A stretch of DNA of 64,000 nt from Photobacterium iliopiscarium (GCF_003026395.1 NZ_PYOO01000004.1:1-64000), one strand, 5' to 3'. Positions 55,098 through 64,000 are shown, numbered from the stretch's first letter. Notes: a model not told the origin generated them from the sequence alone. Program-made: numbers and translations.

Positions 55098-55448
55098 ATG
55101 TTAAATAATCCAATGATTTCATTAATGGTTAATTTTGTTGATTTACAATCAGATCAAAATATTCTACCAGTAAGAAAGTACATTACAGGTGATAGCTTAT
55201 CTTATTTACCTAAAGTGGGTGATGTTTTAGCGGTGGAAATTGATATTGCTAGTCAGCTAGCTGTCTCTTTATCTATCAATGATTTGCGTTTTTTTAACGA
55301 TACTCATGAACAAGCTCAAGTACCGGCTAAATGCTACGTTGTAAAACAAATAACGACCAAGCTAATGGTTAATGACGCTTGTGATAACGTTGATTATTTA
55401 TTAGAAGAAGTGTCTTTTGTTGCGGCAAGAGAAATGCTGATTAAATAA
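55098..55448 (+). CDS. Hypothetical small protein
   Basis: The 116-aa protein is not recognised. It is soluble, slightly acidic and has no signal peptide, membrane segment or Cys cluster beyond two Cys. AAGG precedes the ATG at suitable spacing, and the coding composition looks normal. It lies alone between the ClbS-like gene and a gene on the other strand. Confidence 0.6.
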   Translation: MLNNPMISLMVNFVDLQSDQNILPVRKYITGDSLSYLPKVGDVLAVEIDIASQLAVSLSINDLRFFNDTHEQAQVPAKCYVVKQITTKLMVNDACDNVDYLLEEVSFVAAREMLIK

Positions 55449-55590
55449 GCATTAAATGAAAAGTATAGTTATTATCAAGAAGGGATCATAGTTTTTGAAT
55501 GGTGATCGACTTGAGGAATTCATTAACCAATGAGTAAATTATCATAACTTACTCATTGGTATTTTTATAATGTAAAAATGTGATGTGACT

Positions 55591-56202
55591 TTATAGTCTA
55601 AACAACTCAACGCGAAGGTGACTTTCATCTTCATATGCAATTACAGATTGGAAATAGCCACTTTGGTCAATGGCAGCAGAAAATATATCTTTATGTTCAG
55701 TGCTGCCAATAAATAAAAGTTGAGTTGATTTGATCATCAGTCCATCATCATCAAAACTAGATGTTAAGTCTTCATCAACCACGCACACTAATACTTTACC
55801 AAAGCGCGCTTTCAGATTGATATTATGTGCTAATGAATATTGCACTTGAGTATGCAATTGAGCTTCAATGTCTTCAATGAGGTCAACAAAACGGTAAAGG
55901 TCTGTTGAGCTAGTTTGTAATATCCGCTCACGATCATTATTAAGTATAGATTCTAGACATACGCCAGCTTTTCTACCGCGCAATAACCAACTTTTGGTTG
56001 ATTTCTTAACCGTACGATATCTATCATTCTTGATGATTTTTTTTAGGTACTGAACAAGTAGATTGTTTTGCTCAGTCAGTGTTAGCCGTTTATCAAGTTT
56101 TTTAAATTCTAGATGTAGTAAGGCATTCGTACTAATATCGAGTAACTGTTGAGACTGATTCATTGGTGTACCGAGTTGGAGCGGGTTTGATAATAATATC
56201 AT
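55591..56202 (-). CDS. Hypothetical protein
   Basis: The protein has 203 aa, or 190 aa if it starts at ATG 56163. It is not recognised. It is soluble, with a basic helical N-terminal half (KKIIKNDRYRTVKKSTKSWL) and a beta-rich C-terminal half (VLVCVVDEDLTSSFDDDGLM). No catalytic motif is evident and no clear ribosome site decides the start. Confidence 0.6.
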   Translation of the reverse strand: MILLSNPLQLGTPMNQSQQLLDISTNALLHLEFKKLDKRLTLTEQNNLLVQYLKKIIKNDRYRTVKKSTKSWLLRGRKAGVCLESILNNDRERILQTSSTDLYRFVDLIEDIEAQLHTQVQYSLAHNINLKARFGKVLVCVVDEDLTSSFDDDGLMIKSTQLLFIGSTEHKDIFSAAIDQSGYFQSVIAYEDESHLRVELFRL

Positions 56203-56389
56203 ACTATTACTGATGTAAGATAATAGATAAATGCGTTAATTGTAAATTATAGAAATTAGCGCAATCATTTTTTATGTCCCATGATATTACACCTTTTAAT
56301 CCTATTAGGTATACTTTATCTTGTTAATAATCCTTGATGAAATGTTATGTGTATTTTTCCTTTTTATTTTTGATTGTTAAAGGACGCTA

Positions 56390-57634
56390 TTATTTAAGTG
56401 AGAAATGACAATCAAGCGTCTTAAATAATGTGTCAATTTCATTAAAAGTATTGTAATGCATACATCCAATACGGATAACTCCGCCCGTGTCTAAAATGTT
56501 TAATTGTTGGCATAAACCTTGAGCATAAAAATGACCATGCCAGACACAGATGTTTTGTTTTCCTAATGCGATAGCAACGTCTGCTGGCTGGGTATTGTTA
56601 ATACGAATAGCAAAGGTGGGAGTGCGATGTTGCTCATGCGGTAAGCCAAACAATTGCACATTATTATAACGACGTAATTTATTAATAAAGTAGTGGCTTA
56701 GTGTTTGTTCATAGGCTTGGTAATAGTCAAAACTTCGACTTAAATGTTGGCGTAATGACAATATTTGTGTATCTAAGGTACGACTATAAGCGGCTAAATA
56801 ATTAACGGCGGCAATAAAGCCAGCCAAACTTTCAAAATTTTGCGTACCTGTTTCAAATCGTGCCGGTCCATTATTTGGAGCGGGTTCAACTTTATAAGGG
56901 CGTAATGATTGAATCCATTGCGGTGCGATATAAGCAATACCAAGGTGAGGGCCAAAGAATTTATAAGCTGAGCAGACTAAAAAGTCGCAGTCTAATGCTT
57001 GTACATCAATTAATCGGTGTGGTGCGTAATGCACAGCATCCACATACACTTTGGCACCGACGGCATGAGCTGCGGTGATAATGCGTTGCACGTCAATAAG
57101 TGATCCTGTCACGTTTGAAGCGTACGTTACTGCCACTAACTTAGTACGAGGTGTGAGTAGGGCGTTGAAATGCTCATAATCTAAATCACAATTAGTTTGG
57201 TTGATGCGTACTTGATGTACTGTTGCACCTTTATCTTCTGCGGCCTGTTGCCAACTTGAAACATTAGAATAATGATCGAGTGCCGTAACAATTACCTCAT
57301 CACCTTTTTGCCAATCACGACTAATCGCTCGACTTAATTGAAAGGTCAGTGTGGTCATATTCGCGCCAAAGATCATGTTGTTTATTGAAGGGGCGTTGAC
57401 TAATGTTTGCGCTGCATGACGCGCTGTTGCCATTAATGTGGATGTTTCAATGCTAGAGAAAAAAGCGCCACCTAAGTTTGAATTGAAATGACCTAAATAG
57501 TGACTCATGGCATTTAAAACTGATTGAGGAACTTGCGAGCCACTGGGTCCATCAAAGAAACACACCGGGCGGTTATTAATGCATTGATTGAGTGCGGGAA
57601 ATAATGATCGAATGGTCATGGGATCAAACGTCAT
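56390..57634 (-). CDS. Cysteine desulfurase-like PLP enzyme (VC1184 subfamily)
   Basis: This 414-aa class V aminotransferase-fold enzyme resembles the cysteine desulfurase-like group TIGR01976 (am_tr_V_VC1184). Landmarks are CFFDGPSGSQVPQSVLNAMS at the start, ALDHYSNVSSWQQAAEDKG, VDAVHYAPHRLIDVQALDCD, and the PLP lysine in VCSAYKFFGPHLGIAYIAP. The catalytic Cys loop of true IscS/SufS is not obvious. It overlaps the upstream dioxygenase gene by 11 bp, with GGAGATCC before its ATG, so the two form a tight operon. The substrate may be a hydroxylated amino acid, which is inference. Confidence 0.85.
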   Translation of the reverse strand: MTFDPMTIRSLFPALNQCINNRPVCFFDGPSGSQVPQSVLNAMSHYLGHFNSNLGGAFFSSIETSTLMATARHAAQTLVNAPSINNMIFGANMTTLTFQLSRAISRDWQKGDEVIVTALDHYSNVSSWQQAAEDKGATVHQVRINQTNCDLDYEHFNALLTPRTKLVAVTYASNVTGSLIDVQRIITAAHAVGAKVYVDAVHYAPHRLIDVQALDCDFLVCSAYKFFGPHLGIAYIAPQWIQSLRPYKVEPAPNNGPARFETGTQNFESLAGFIAAVNYLAAYSRTLDTQILSLRQHLSRSFDYYQAYEQTLSHYFINKLRRYNNVQLFGLPHEQHRTPTFAIRINNTQPADVAIALGKQNICVWHGHFYAQGLCQQLNILDTGGVIRIGCMHYNTFNEIDTLFKTLDCHFSLK

Positions 57635-58277
57635 GTTGGATCTCCTTAGTGGTCAATACAAAGACATCCCAATAACCTTGTTGATGTTTTTTTATTGCTT
57701 TAATAGGGTGAGCGTTATGCCACAAGATATTATCAGCGAGAATTGCCATTTCACCGTGTTGTAATGTGGTACATAGAAAAGGCGATGCGGTTTTATCTTT
57801 ATAAACTAAGAACTCACCACCTTTAATGTTATGACGATCAATCCCAATGACGGCAATATGTTCAAAACCATCTTGATGAATCCCCTCTGGTGAAGTCGGT
57901 GTTTCGCCATTGAGTGCTGCTATACGTATTTGATGAATCTCAATGGGTTGACCATCAGGTAAGGCATTGGCTTGTTGAAACAACTCACACATTTCTAACA
58001 TACCATCACAATAAATCAGATCATCATCTAGGGCTTCAAAGTGACGTACCACGTTACCCTGAAAATGATTAATATCATTAGACTGTACAAAGTCAGTTGG
58101 CGGTAAGTGATCTATTCTGCCGTTATGAATACGAACAATAGAATAGCGACGTAAACGGTATTTTCCATCGGCATGGGTGGTTTGAGGTAGATGCTTAAAG
58201 GAAGGGGACAGTTCATTCACTGCGTGGTTGCTAAGTTGTGTCAATTGTAAGTTATACATAAAGGGTGTATTCATCAT
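57624..58277 (-). CDS. 2-oxoglutarate/Fe(II) dioxygenase (2OG-Fe_Oxy_2 family)
   Basis: The 217-aa protein belongs to the family of L-isoleucine 4-hydroxylase (IDO)-like enzymes. The iron ligands are HQD in SPEGIHQDGFEHIAVIGIDR and a distal His in LADNILWHNAHPIKAI; the family blocks RLRRYSIVRI and HQIRIAA are present. Such enzymes hydroxylate free amino acids. A ribosome site GGAGAGG precedes two ATG codons (58277, 58274). It is the first gene of an operon with the PLP enzyme. Confidence 0.85.
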   Translation of the reverse strand: MMNTPFMYNLQLTQLSNHAVNELSPSFKHLPQTTHADGKYRLRRYSIVRIHNGRIDHLPPTDFVQSNDINHFQGNVVRHFEALDDDLIYCDGMLEMCELFQQANALPDGQPIEIHQIRIAALNGETPTSPEGIHQDGFEHIAVIGIDRHNIKGGEFLVYKDKTASPFLCTTLQHGEMAILADNILWHNAHPIKAIKKHQQGYWDVFVLTTKEIQHDV

Positions 58278-58763
58278 ACCTCTCCTATATATTTGTTACT
58301 TATTATTAGGCTTAGCTAAAAAACCAGATATTACAAATTTAATCGATTAAATATTCACTAATAAAGATAAAAATAGAATTTAAAACTATATTTTAAGGAA
58401 TGTTTAAAATTTAACACTATTAAATGATGAGGTGATATTTGTGAGGTGTGTGTTTTTGCTCTGTTATATTGATTTTAATAATATGTATGTTTCCAATTAT
58501 ATTGGAATGAAAATCATTTATGCGATCATGATTACGACCGTTAAGGTGAATTATAAATACGATAGAAATACCATAATTTAATATTATAGTAACTATTGGT
58601 AATGATATTTAAATATATTATTTTTTGATTTTTTTGTCGTTAAGGTTAATTAATTGATATTAAGCAATACCAATTAATATCACTATAATGATTTACATAA
58701 TGGTAAATGTATTAAATTAATTAATGGTAAACATAAGTATAAATAAGAAACATTAAAATAGTG
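58278..58763. other. Very AT-rich gap
   Basis: About 485 bp with no supported gene, terminator or repeat. It probably includes the promoter of the dioxygenase operon on the minus strand. Confidence 0.35.
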
Positions 58764-58991
58764 TTATTGAATAGATATAATTATCTCTTGAATCTTCTTA
58801 TAAATTTCAGAGCCGTCACCCGTTAATATCGCTTCTATTTGATTGTTTTTATCTAACATTTTTACTTTTTCTAATGTTATATGTTGTTGTTCTTTTCGAA
58901 TTTGAAATCGATCTTGTAATAAAGATTGGCTCATGACTATATTTGCTTTAAAAACAGCACGATAAACACCATTTAGAGGCATGTTGCTCAT
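58764..58991 (-). CDS. Small hypothetical protein
   Basis: A 75-aa reading frame begins at ATG 58991 with AAAGGA about nine bases upstream. The protein is soluble and charged (QDRFQIRKEQQHITLEKVKM). It matches no family I know. The good ribosome site makes it more credible than a chance frame. Confidence 0.5.
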   Translation of the reverse strand: MSNMPLNGVYRAVFKANIVMSQSLLQDRFQIRKEQQHITLEKVKMLDKNNQIEAILTGDGSEIYKKIQEIIISIQ

Positions 58992-59512
58992 AACTAAAAT
59001 CCTTTGATATCTGTCTTTATAAGGTAATGCCTTATGGGTGTTTGTTTGTCTTGTGTTAATTTTCTAAATTGTAGACAAGTGCTGCCAATAATTAAAGGTT
59101 TATAATCACAAAAATAGCATTTATATAATATTAATTTTTATGATATCGCAAAATATAAGTTAGATAAATATAAAAATGTTCTTTATTATAAAAAACTATT
59201 AATGAGAGTGAGGAATAAACGTAAATAATAAGTTTTTAGATGTTTATTTATAAGTTTATTTTATTCCGAATGAATATTTGTAAGGTATGTGACTTTTTGG
59301 TTTTTAAATTAGATCGAGTATTAATACGTTTGTTCTTTGTTAACTTTATCGATTACAACAGAATAGTATTGGTTATAGTAACCTCTAAGCGGTTATTTAT
59401 TGATAGGTATCAAGCAACAATAATATTACGTTTTTGCGTGTCTCTTTTAATAGGTAAACAAGACTATTATGGTATTAATATTTTGTATGATTAATCTAAC
59501 TAAGGATAAATT
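58992..59512. other. AT-rich gap
   Basis: About 520 bp without a supported gene. A hydrophobic 84-codon frame at 59240-59494 lacks a ribosome site and is not accepted. Confidence 0.35.
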
Positions 59513-60034
59513 ATGAAGATTTTAGCGATAACGGGGAAAATGCCAATCACTGAGTCATGGTTGTTTAAAATATTATCTGCAACGCAGTGGTGTCAAGATC
59601 AGGTTGATATGCATCGATTTGCTGCATGGGATAATGAACAAGCTTTTAGTGTTGATAAAGAACTAACGTATTTACCATCAGGGCATTTTGATGTGGTGAT
59701 CACTAAATCGATAGGAACATTGATTACCCTTAAAGCACAAAATACCATTAGTTGGGATAGGTTAATCTTGATTGGTGTGGCATGGAGTCTATTCTCTGAA
59801 TCCGAACATGATTTATTGCCAGCACTTGATGAAAAAGGCCAGCCAGTGTTGATCATTCAAGAAAATCACGATCCTTTTGGATCATATGCTGAAATCGCGG
59901 CAGCCGTTGCGGGTAAGCATAATATAAGTTGCGTCGAGATCATGGGGGATAGGCACCAATACGCGAATACAGAAGCTATTGGTAAATTGATAAACCATTG
60001 GGTAAAAGAAACACATACCGTTGCCGCATTATAA
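59513..60034 (+). CDS. Small alpha/beta hydrolase-like protein
   Basis: The 173-aa protein starts after AAGGA. It looks like a short alpha/beta hydrolase: the nucleophile elbow would be VVITKSIGTL (K-S-I-G), with the acid region IIQENHDPFGS and the histidine in GDRHQYAN. The elbow lacks the first Gly of GxSxG, which is seen in some small members. The substrate is unknown. Confidence 0.65.
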   Translation: MKILAITGKMPITESWLFKILSATQWCQDQVDMHRFAAWDNEQAFSVDKELTYLPSGHFDVVITKSIGTLITLKAQNTISWDRLILIGVAWSLFSESEHDLLPALDEKGQPVLIIQENHDPFGSYAEIAAAVAGKHNISCVEIMGDRHQYANTEAIGKLINHWVKETHTVAAL

Positions 60035-60146
60035 ATGGTGTCTGCGACACAGAAAATGAGTATAACGTTGTTTTTCCTTTGTCATTATTGATAACGTCAC
60101 TTAATATGATATTAGTTTCTTATTGTTAATGACAAAGGATGTTGGT

Positions 60147-60521
60147 ATGAACAAACATATAGGCATAGCGATGATTCCTTTTCTCGCTGGGTGTACAGAA
60201 ATACCCAATGATACTATATTGGAACACGCCTTTTATTCCGCAGCACAGTCCTCAAAAGCAAACACGATCTTGACGGTTGATAATTTCGCTAAAGTCAGTG
60301 GTTATAAAAAATATGATCAATATATCGCTGAAGTGAGTTATGACATCCGTTTTATTCAAAACCAGGAAAATTATGAGGTCAACACCAAGACCCACGATTC
60401 GGGGTTAGGTTTGCATGCATTGTCTATGGAATATGGACATTATAAAGCAGGGGATATGAGTAGTAACCAACAGCAAGTTATTTTTATTAAGACCAGTAAT
60501 GGTTGGAAAGTTAAAGCATAA
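60147..60521 (+). CDS. Putative lipoprotein
   Basis: The 124-aa protein begins at ATG 60147, preceded by AAGGA. The N-terminus MNKHIGIAMIPFLAGCTEIP has a short signal sequence and lipobox FLAGC. The rest (SYDIRFIQNQENYEVNTK, QQVIFIKTSNGWKVKA) resembles small NTF2-like or DUF4864-type domains, but no family is certain. It ends at the terminator shared with the convergent gene. Confidence 0.65.
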   Translation: MNKHIGIAMIPFLAGCTEIPNDTILEHAFYSAAQSSKANTILTVDNFAKVSGYKKYDQYIAEVSYDIRFIQNQENYEVNTKTHDSGLGLHALSMEYGHYKAGDMSSNQQQVIFIKTSNGWKVKA

Positions 60522-60547
60522 AAAAAAGCAGCCTATGATCAGGCTGC
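60520..60547 (-). terminator. Terminator of the PS decarboxylase-like gene
   Basis: On the minus strand, GCAGCCT / AGGCTGC forms a stem followed by T8. It also sits right after the lipoprotein stop on the plus strand. Confidence 0.8.
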
Positions 60548-60577
60548 CTTGGCATTTATATTATATTCTCAATAATT

Positions 60578-61939
60578 TTATTTACTTTTTACTGTCGCAA
60601 TTCGAGAACATACTGGAATATTAGTCGCATCAAGACCTGGCGCTGTATTATGGAAATCAAATTCAAGCTCAACGTCTGGTTTGAAGATTAAGCAATGTGT
60701 AGAGCCACCAAAGTGGAACATACCTAGTTCATCACCTTTATTAATGTGTTGGCCTTCTTCTACAGTAACAGCACAAGAAGATACTTCAGCCATACCAATA
60801 GCAATGAAACACATTAAGCCAATGTTAGGATTGTCTGATTCAATAAAGATCACAGCACGTGTCGCAACCGCAGTTAAGAATGGTTGTGAATTGTTAGGCG
60901 CACTATCGTCAGCACCGTCAGGATTACTAAAACCTTGGTAGCGATTACCTAAGTAGTATGAGCCGTTAACCATGTAAGTCTTTTTAACTGTACCACTTAC
61001 TGGGCTGTTCCAACGGTGGTAGCTTAATGCACTAAGGAATGCTTGATAAACTGTACCGCCAACAAATTGCTCTGCTAGTGGGTCAAAATCCATCATGTTT
61101 TCTAATGAATAAGGTTGACCTTTAAGCCAGAAATTTGAAGATTTAGCGACGTTGGTAACAACTTGTAATGGTGCTGACTCACAGGCGTTAGCAATAACAT
61201 CATCACCTTCAGCAATAGGTCTTACGCCGTCTTTAAATGTACGCGTAAAGAAGTCATCCCATGATTTAAAACCATAGTGTTGATCTGTTGGATCACAGTT
61301 AAAGAAATGCTCAAACGGCTTATCATGATTTTCTGAATCACTTGCTTCTGCCTGACAAGCAACCGTGACCATTTCTTTTTGTGCGTTATCACTTAACCAA
61401 CCAAAGACTTTTGGTGTGCGGTCTGGATGGTTTTCAATTAATACTGAGCGTGATGCTGGAGATGAAAGGTATAAACTCCAGTAAGTCAGAATCTTCTTAA
61501 ATTGTTGGTTAACAAGTTCGTTAGCAAAGAATGCATAACCTGAATCTGTTGCCATTGGCCAATCAAGTAGCGCATTAATAGGGAAGCCAATTAAACCACA
61601 GGGTTCAAGTGCACCTGTTTTAGGATCTAAAAACTCAGTGCATTCGGGAGCTTGCGTCATTATATGGTTAAGCAGAACTAAAAATTCATTAAAGTCATTC
61701 ACCTCTGGTGTTTCTAAAGGCGTTAATTCTTTGTGGCTTTTAGCTTCACTAAACATATCTTGTGAAAGGCGTAGTAGCGTAGGGTCATTCTCTACCAATT
61801 CTTTAAAATCAATAATAGGCTGAGCAATAGAATGAGACGTCAAATGCGTACGAGTTTTTAAATCTTTAATCCAAGCTGCAATATGGGCTTTATTTTTAGG
61901 AAGCCAATTGCCTTTTAATAGAGGGTATGTCTGATTCAT
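60578..61939 (-). CDS. Phosphatidylserine decarboxylase family protein with N-terminal PSDC-type domain
   Basis: The 453-aa protein is larger than the housekeeping PSD (about 300 aa). The N-terminal part (residues 10-170) resembles the PS decarboxylase-associated domain, with QDMFSEAKSHK and LIGFPINALLDWPMATDSGY. The C-terminal part is the decarboxylase domain with YHRWNSPVSGTVKKTYMVNG and the self-cleavage site FHFGGSTHCLIF. GGST stands where E. coli has LGST, and its Ser becomes the pyruvoyl group. Members of this group act on amino acids or in specialised metabolism, so the substrate may not be phosphatidylserine. Confidence 0.82.
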   Translation of the reverse strand: MNQTYPLLKGNWLPKNKAHIAAWIKDLKTRTHLTSHSIAQPIIDFKELVENDPTLLRLSQDMFSEAKSHKELTPLETPEVNDFNEFLVLLNHIMTQAPECTEFLDPKTGALEPCGLIGFPINALLDWPMATDSGYAFFANELVNQQFKKILTYWSLYLSSPASRSVLIENHPDRTPKVFGWLSDNAQKEMVTVACQAEASDSENHDKPFEHFFNCDPTDQHYGFKSWDDFFTRTFKDGVRPIAEGDDVIANACESAPLQVVTNVAKSSNFWLKGQPYSLENMMDFDPLAEQFVGGTVYQAFLSALSYHRWNSPVSGTVKKTYMVNGSYYLGNRYQGFSNPDGADDSAPNNSQPFLTAVATRAVIFIESDNPNIGLMCFIAIGMAEVSSCAVTVEEGQHINKGDELGMFHFGGSTHCLIFKPDVELEFDFHNTAPGLDATNIPVCSRIATVKSK

Positions 61940-62424
61940 AATTCTATACCAAATGAGAAATTAAATTTAAAAACGCTAAAGTATGAACTTCATATTAAAT
62001 ACATATGATGCAATTACATTAGCGGTACTATCTATTTAAGTCATTAACTAAAACCTAAAGGTTAAAACTCAAATATATGTAATCAATTTTGCATAACGGG
62101 TTATTAAGTCATAGTTAATGTGTAGTGTGATAAACCATAGACTAAATTAAACATTTGATCTGATTTTATTAATTTAAAGTTTTTTATAAAAAATAAAACC
62201 TGTTTGAATATATAAAAATAGTATTTTTTATAAACTTTAAATATGGGTTTTGGTTGTTGTTTGTTCGTTTTTGTGACGTTTGTAGTTGATTTAATGAGTG
62301 TTATTAAAAATGGCGTTGAATGTGATAGTTTGAAAGTGTGATCTGTGTCACGTTTTGTTTTTTAATTTAGGTTCATCTTAATAGCACAAACAATAAATAA
62401 CTTAATAAATTATTGGTGGAAAAA
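61940..62424. promoter_or_regulatory. Divergent regulatory region with a CRP-like site
   Basis: This 485-bp AT-rich gap separates the PSD-like and HPF genes. TGTGATCTGTGTCACG (62337-62352) closely fits the CRP consensus TGTGA-N6-TCACA and lies about 73 bp before the HPF start. Nothing else is recognised. Confidence 0.55.
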
Positions 62425-62814
62425 ATGACTTTAAAAGTAACTGCTAAAGGTTTTGAATTACCTGACTACATGGAAGCTCATATCGAATCTGAGTTTGCTA
62501 AATTTGATAAATTCCAAGTGGCTTTCCATAGCCGTAATGTATTTATGAAGCTAGAACCAGGTCGTCAATTTATTGTTGAGATTGCGGTTAAGACTAGTGT
62601 TGGTGATATTGAAGCATCTGCTGATGAAAAAGAATTAAGCGAAGCACTAAGCGCAGCATTTGCACGTTTAGAACGCCAAATCATCAAGAAAAAAGAAAAA
62701 CCACTTGCTCACCGTTCTGAATTAAATGAACGTGACAAAGAAAACTTCCTTAAAGAAGAAGAAGCATCAGCAGAAGCTGCTGCTGATGTAGTTATTGCTG
62801 AAAACGAAAAATAA
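62425..62814 (+). CDS. HPF/RaiA family ribosome-associated protein
   Basis: The 129-aa protein binds the 30S A/P-site region and silences ribosomes in slow growth. The N-terminal 90 residues show the family fold (MTLKVTAKGFELPDYMEAHI, VGDIEASADEKELSEALSAA, ARLERQIIKKKEK). The C-terminal 35 residues form an acidic Glu/Ala-rich tail (EEEASAEAAADVVIAENEK). The start is ATG 62425 with GGTGG upstream. It is not next to rpoN, so it may be RaiA/YfiA-like rather than the rpoN-linked Hpf. The upstream CRP-like site fits known carbon control of such genes. Confidence 0.88.
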   Translation: MTLKVTAKGFELPDYMEAHIESEFAKFDKFQVAFHSRNVFMKLEPGRQFIVEIAVKTSVGDIEASADEKELSEALSAAFARLERQIIKKKEKPLAHRSELNERDKENFLKEEEASAEAAADVVIAENEK

Positions 62815-62882
62815 TAGCGCTCTAATGTGGCGTGTTATAAAAACATGCCACAGTGATATTATTATTAGTTAAGCAAATGAAG

Positions 62883-62915
62883 CCTCGATCAAATTATATT
62901 GATCGAGGTTTTTTT
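62883..62915 (+). terminator. Terminator of the HPF gene
   Basis: CCTCGATCAA / TTGATCGAGG with 6-nt loop and T7. The T run overlaps the stop of the convergent gene. Confidence 0.9.
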
Positions 62916-63687
62916 ATGCCGCTTTTTGAGTGATTATTGTATTTTCTTTTTTAACACACACAAAAAGAGCATTACCTGATTGGCCATTCCACGGTACGAT
63001 TTTATCGTAGCTGTGTTCGAACATGGTGACATCAAAAAAGGGTGCTAATAATTGCTGTAATTGAGCAAAGTTGATTGCCACCATTGGGTGATAATCACGC
63101 CACGATTGCGTTACATTGTCACTTGTTTTTTCAATGTGCAGCTGTAACTGTTGGTGTTCACCCTCACCACTGTAATTCCAGCCTGATTGAAACATAAAAT
63201 GGCTATCTTCAAATTCAGTAGTGTGGCGCACAAAAGAGCTATTATCGATTTTATCTTTATCAACGGCATTGAAACAAAAAACACCTTCTTGCGTTAAGGC
63301 ATTATGTGCACTTTCAATACATTGTGTCAGTTTTTCAATATTGGCGTTGTAATGCAGCGAATATAAGAAACAAGTAATTAAGTCTAATGGAGCATCAACA
63401 GTAAAGTTACACATATCGTGCTGAACAAATGTTGCTTGAGGGCAACGCTGTTGAGCAATGTTCAGCATTGGTTGATTAATATCTAAGCCACTTGCTTGAT
63501 AACCATAACCAATAAAATGTTCAACATGGGGACCAGTACCACAAGCAAGATCAAGATAACGAGTGCCTTGATTGCCAAATAGCTGGTGGAGTCTACGGAT
63601 ACAATTACTTTGTTCTTGGTAATCTATATCAGCGCACATTAAATCATAGTAGCCAGACAAATCAGTGTATAAAGCGTTATAAGACAT
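62914..63687 (-). CDS. Class I SAM-dependent methyltransferase
   Basis: The 257-aa protein has motif I YLDLACGTGPHVEHFIGYGY, motif II ASGLDINQPMLNIAQQR and FVQHDMCNFTVDAPLDLITC, as in the methyltransferase-25/11 folds. The N-terminus (YTDLSGYYDLMCADIDYQEQ) resembles small-molecule methyltransferases. The acceptor is unknown. Confidence 0.88.
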   Translation of the reverse strand: MSYNALYTDLSGYYDLMCADIDYQEQSNCIRRLHQLFGNQGTRYLDLACGTGPHVEHFIGYGYQASGLDINQPMLNIAQQRCPQATFVQHDMCNFTVDAPLDLITCFLYSLHYNANIEKLTQCIESAHNALTQEGVFCFNAVDKDKIDNSSFVRHTTEFEDSHFMFQSGWNYSGEGEHQQLQLHIEKTSDNVTQSWRDYHPMVAINFAQLQQLLAPFFDVTMFEHSYDKIVPWNGQSGNALFVCVKKENTIITQKAA

Positions 63688-64000
63688 TGTTAACCTAATG
63701 ATTATAAAGAAATTATCTTGGTTATGGTAATCGATGTATTACCAAAGTTGCGCGATGTTAGCTTAGCTTTATTAATGCGACAAACAATATTTAATAAATT
63801 AATAAAATTATTGAGATAGATCGCATTTTATTCTGTGTGAGTATATTTATATAAAAAGAAAATCAAGGGTTCGAGATTGATGCCGTGGTGAGCGATGAAA
63901 TATCTGTCTAATAGTTGCTTATTACTGACGGACAAGGATAATAATCGCTTTATAAATAGCGATGTTTTTATGCGTCTTGATAAATTTGTTTGTAAAAGTA
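63688..64000. other. Right-edge non-coding sequence
   Basis: About 310 bp of AT-rich sequence with no supported gene. It contains the promoter region of the methyltransferase gene, and a gene may start beyond the window. Confidence 0.35.

Noticed and set aside
59240-59494. 84-codon hydrophobic plus-strand frame
   Set aside because: No ribosome-binding site and composition typical of AT-rich non-coding sequence.
1-64000. CRISPR arrays, tRNA or rRNA genes, prophage structural genes
   Set aside because: None seen. The only tandem repeat noted is the 12-bp unit at 1663-1686, and no cloverleaf-like or rRNA sequence was recognised by eye.

Overview
The window is a stretch of an AT-rich gammaproteobacterial chromosome, most probably Vibrionaceae and most like Photobacterium. 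I infer this from the gene set (rsuA next to bcr with radD nearby, nagK, sulA, LemA/DUF3137, DUF2913, DUF3334, AttH-type export cluster, TIGR01976-like PLP enzyme), from the many U-tracted terminators and from the VCR-like attC site. No rRNA, tRNA, CRISPR array, integrase or complete transposase is visible.

Layout. 1-3.7 kb: tail of a Y1-type (IS200/REP-associated) transposase and its 3' end, an orphan signal peptidase I (lepB), and a divergent DoxX/LysR pair. The 3' end of the Y1 element recurs as a solo copy, and its terminal motif recurs once more after lepB. 3.7-7.7 kb: an accessory island. Two copies of a conserved left module (about 245 bp) and a conserved right module (about 110 bp) bracket unrelated cargo. 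The first carries a 304-aa protein of unknown function. The second carries an AbiC-like phage abortive-infection protein, a canonical attC site and a DUF1778/GNAT toxin-antitoxin pair. This looks like integron-cassette cargo without an integrase and is the most unusual part of the window. 7.9-16 kb: conserved core (radD, an NlpC/P60 hydrolase, DUF3137-LemA, GNAT, rsuA, bcr, DUF2913). 16-25 kb: transporters and regulators, including an MFS/AraC pair, an MFS-M23 peptidase operon, and a TetR-controlled curA-like/GST detoxification unit with the same operator in front of both transcripts.

25-32 kb: a HAD phosphatase, a class II glutamine amidotransferase homologue whose catalytic Cys2 is Ser, a secreted C69 dipeptidase, a BCCT transporter and an SDR-DUF2867 fusion. 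32-37 kb: an AttEFGH-like operon (ATPase, FtsX-type permease, AttH lipoprotein) followed by a potassium channel. 37-42 kb: two overlapping GTPase genes and a secreted GH19 chitinase with two chitin-binding modules. The GlcNAc kinase gene nagK near 48 kb could serve the same chitin pathway. 42-47 kb: an acyltransferase and a signalling group (DUF3334/CheX-like, REC-CheC, PAS-GGDEF).

47-64 kb: tapT, nagK, an RhlE-type helicase, a GGDEF gene split by a frameshift in a G5 run, an ArcD-type antiporter, an SOS-controlled sulA with a perfect LexA box, a ClbS/DfsB-like protein, a 2OG-Fe dioxygenase/PLP enzyme operon, a large PS decarboxylase-family protein, an HPF-family ribosome factor with a CRP-like site upstream, and a methyltransferase. 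Functional calls rest on recognised motifs and family memory. No database search was run.
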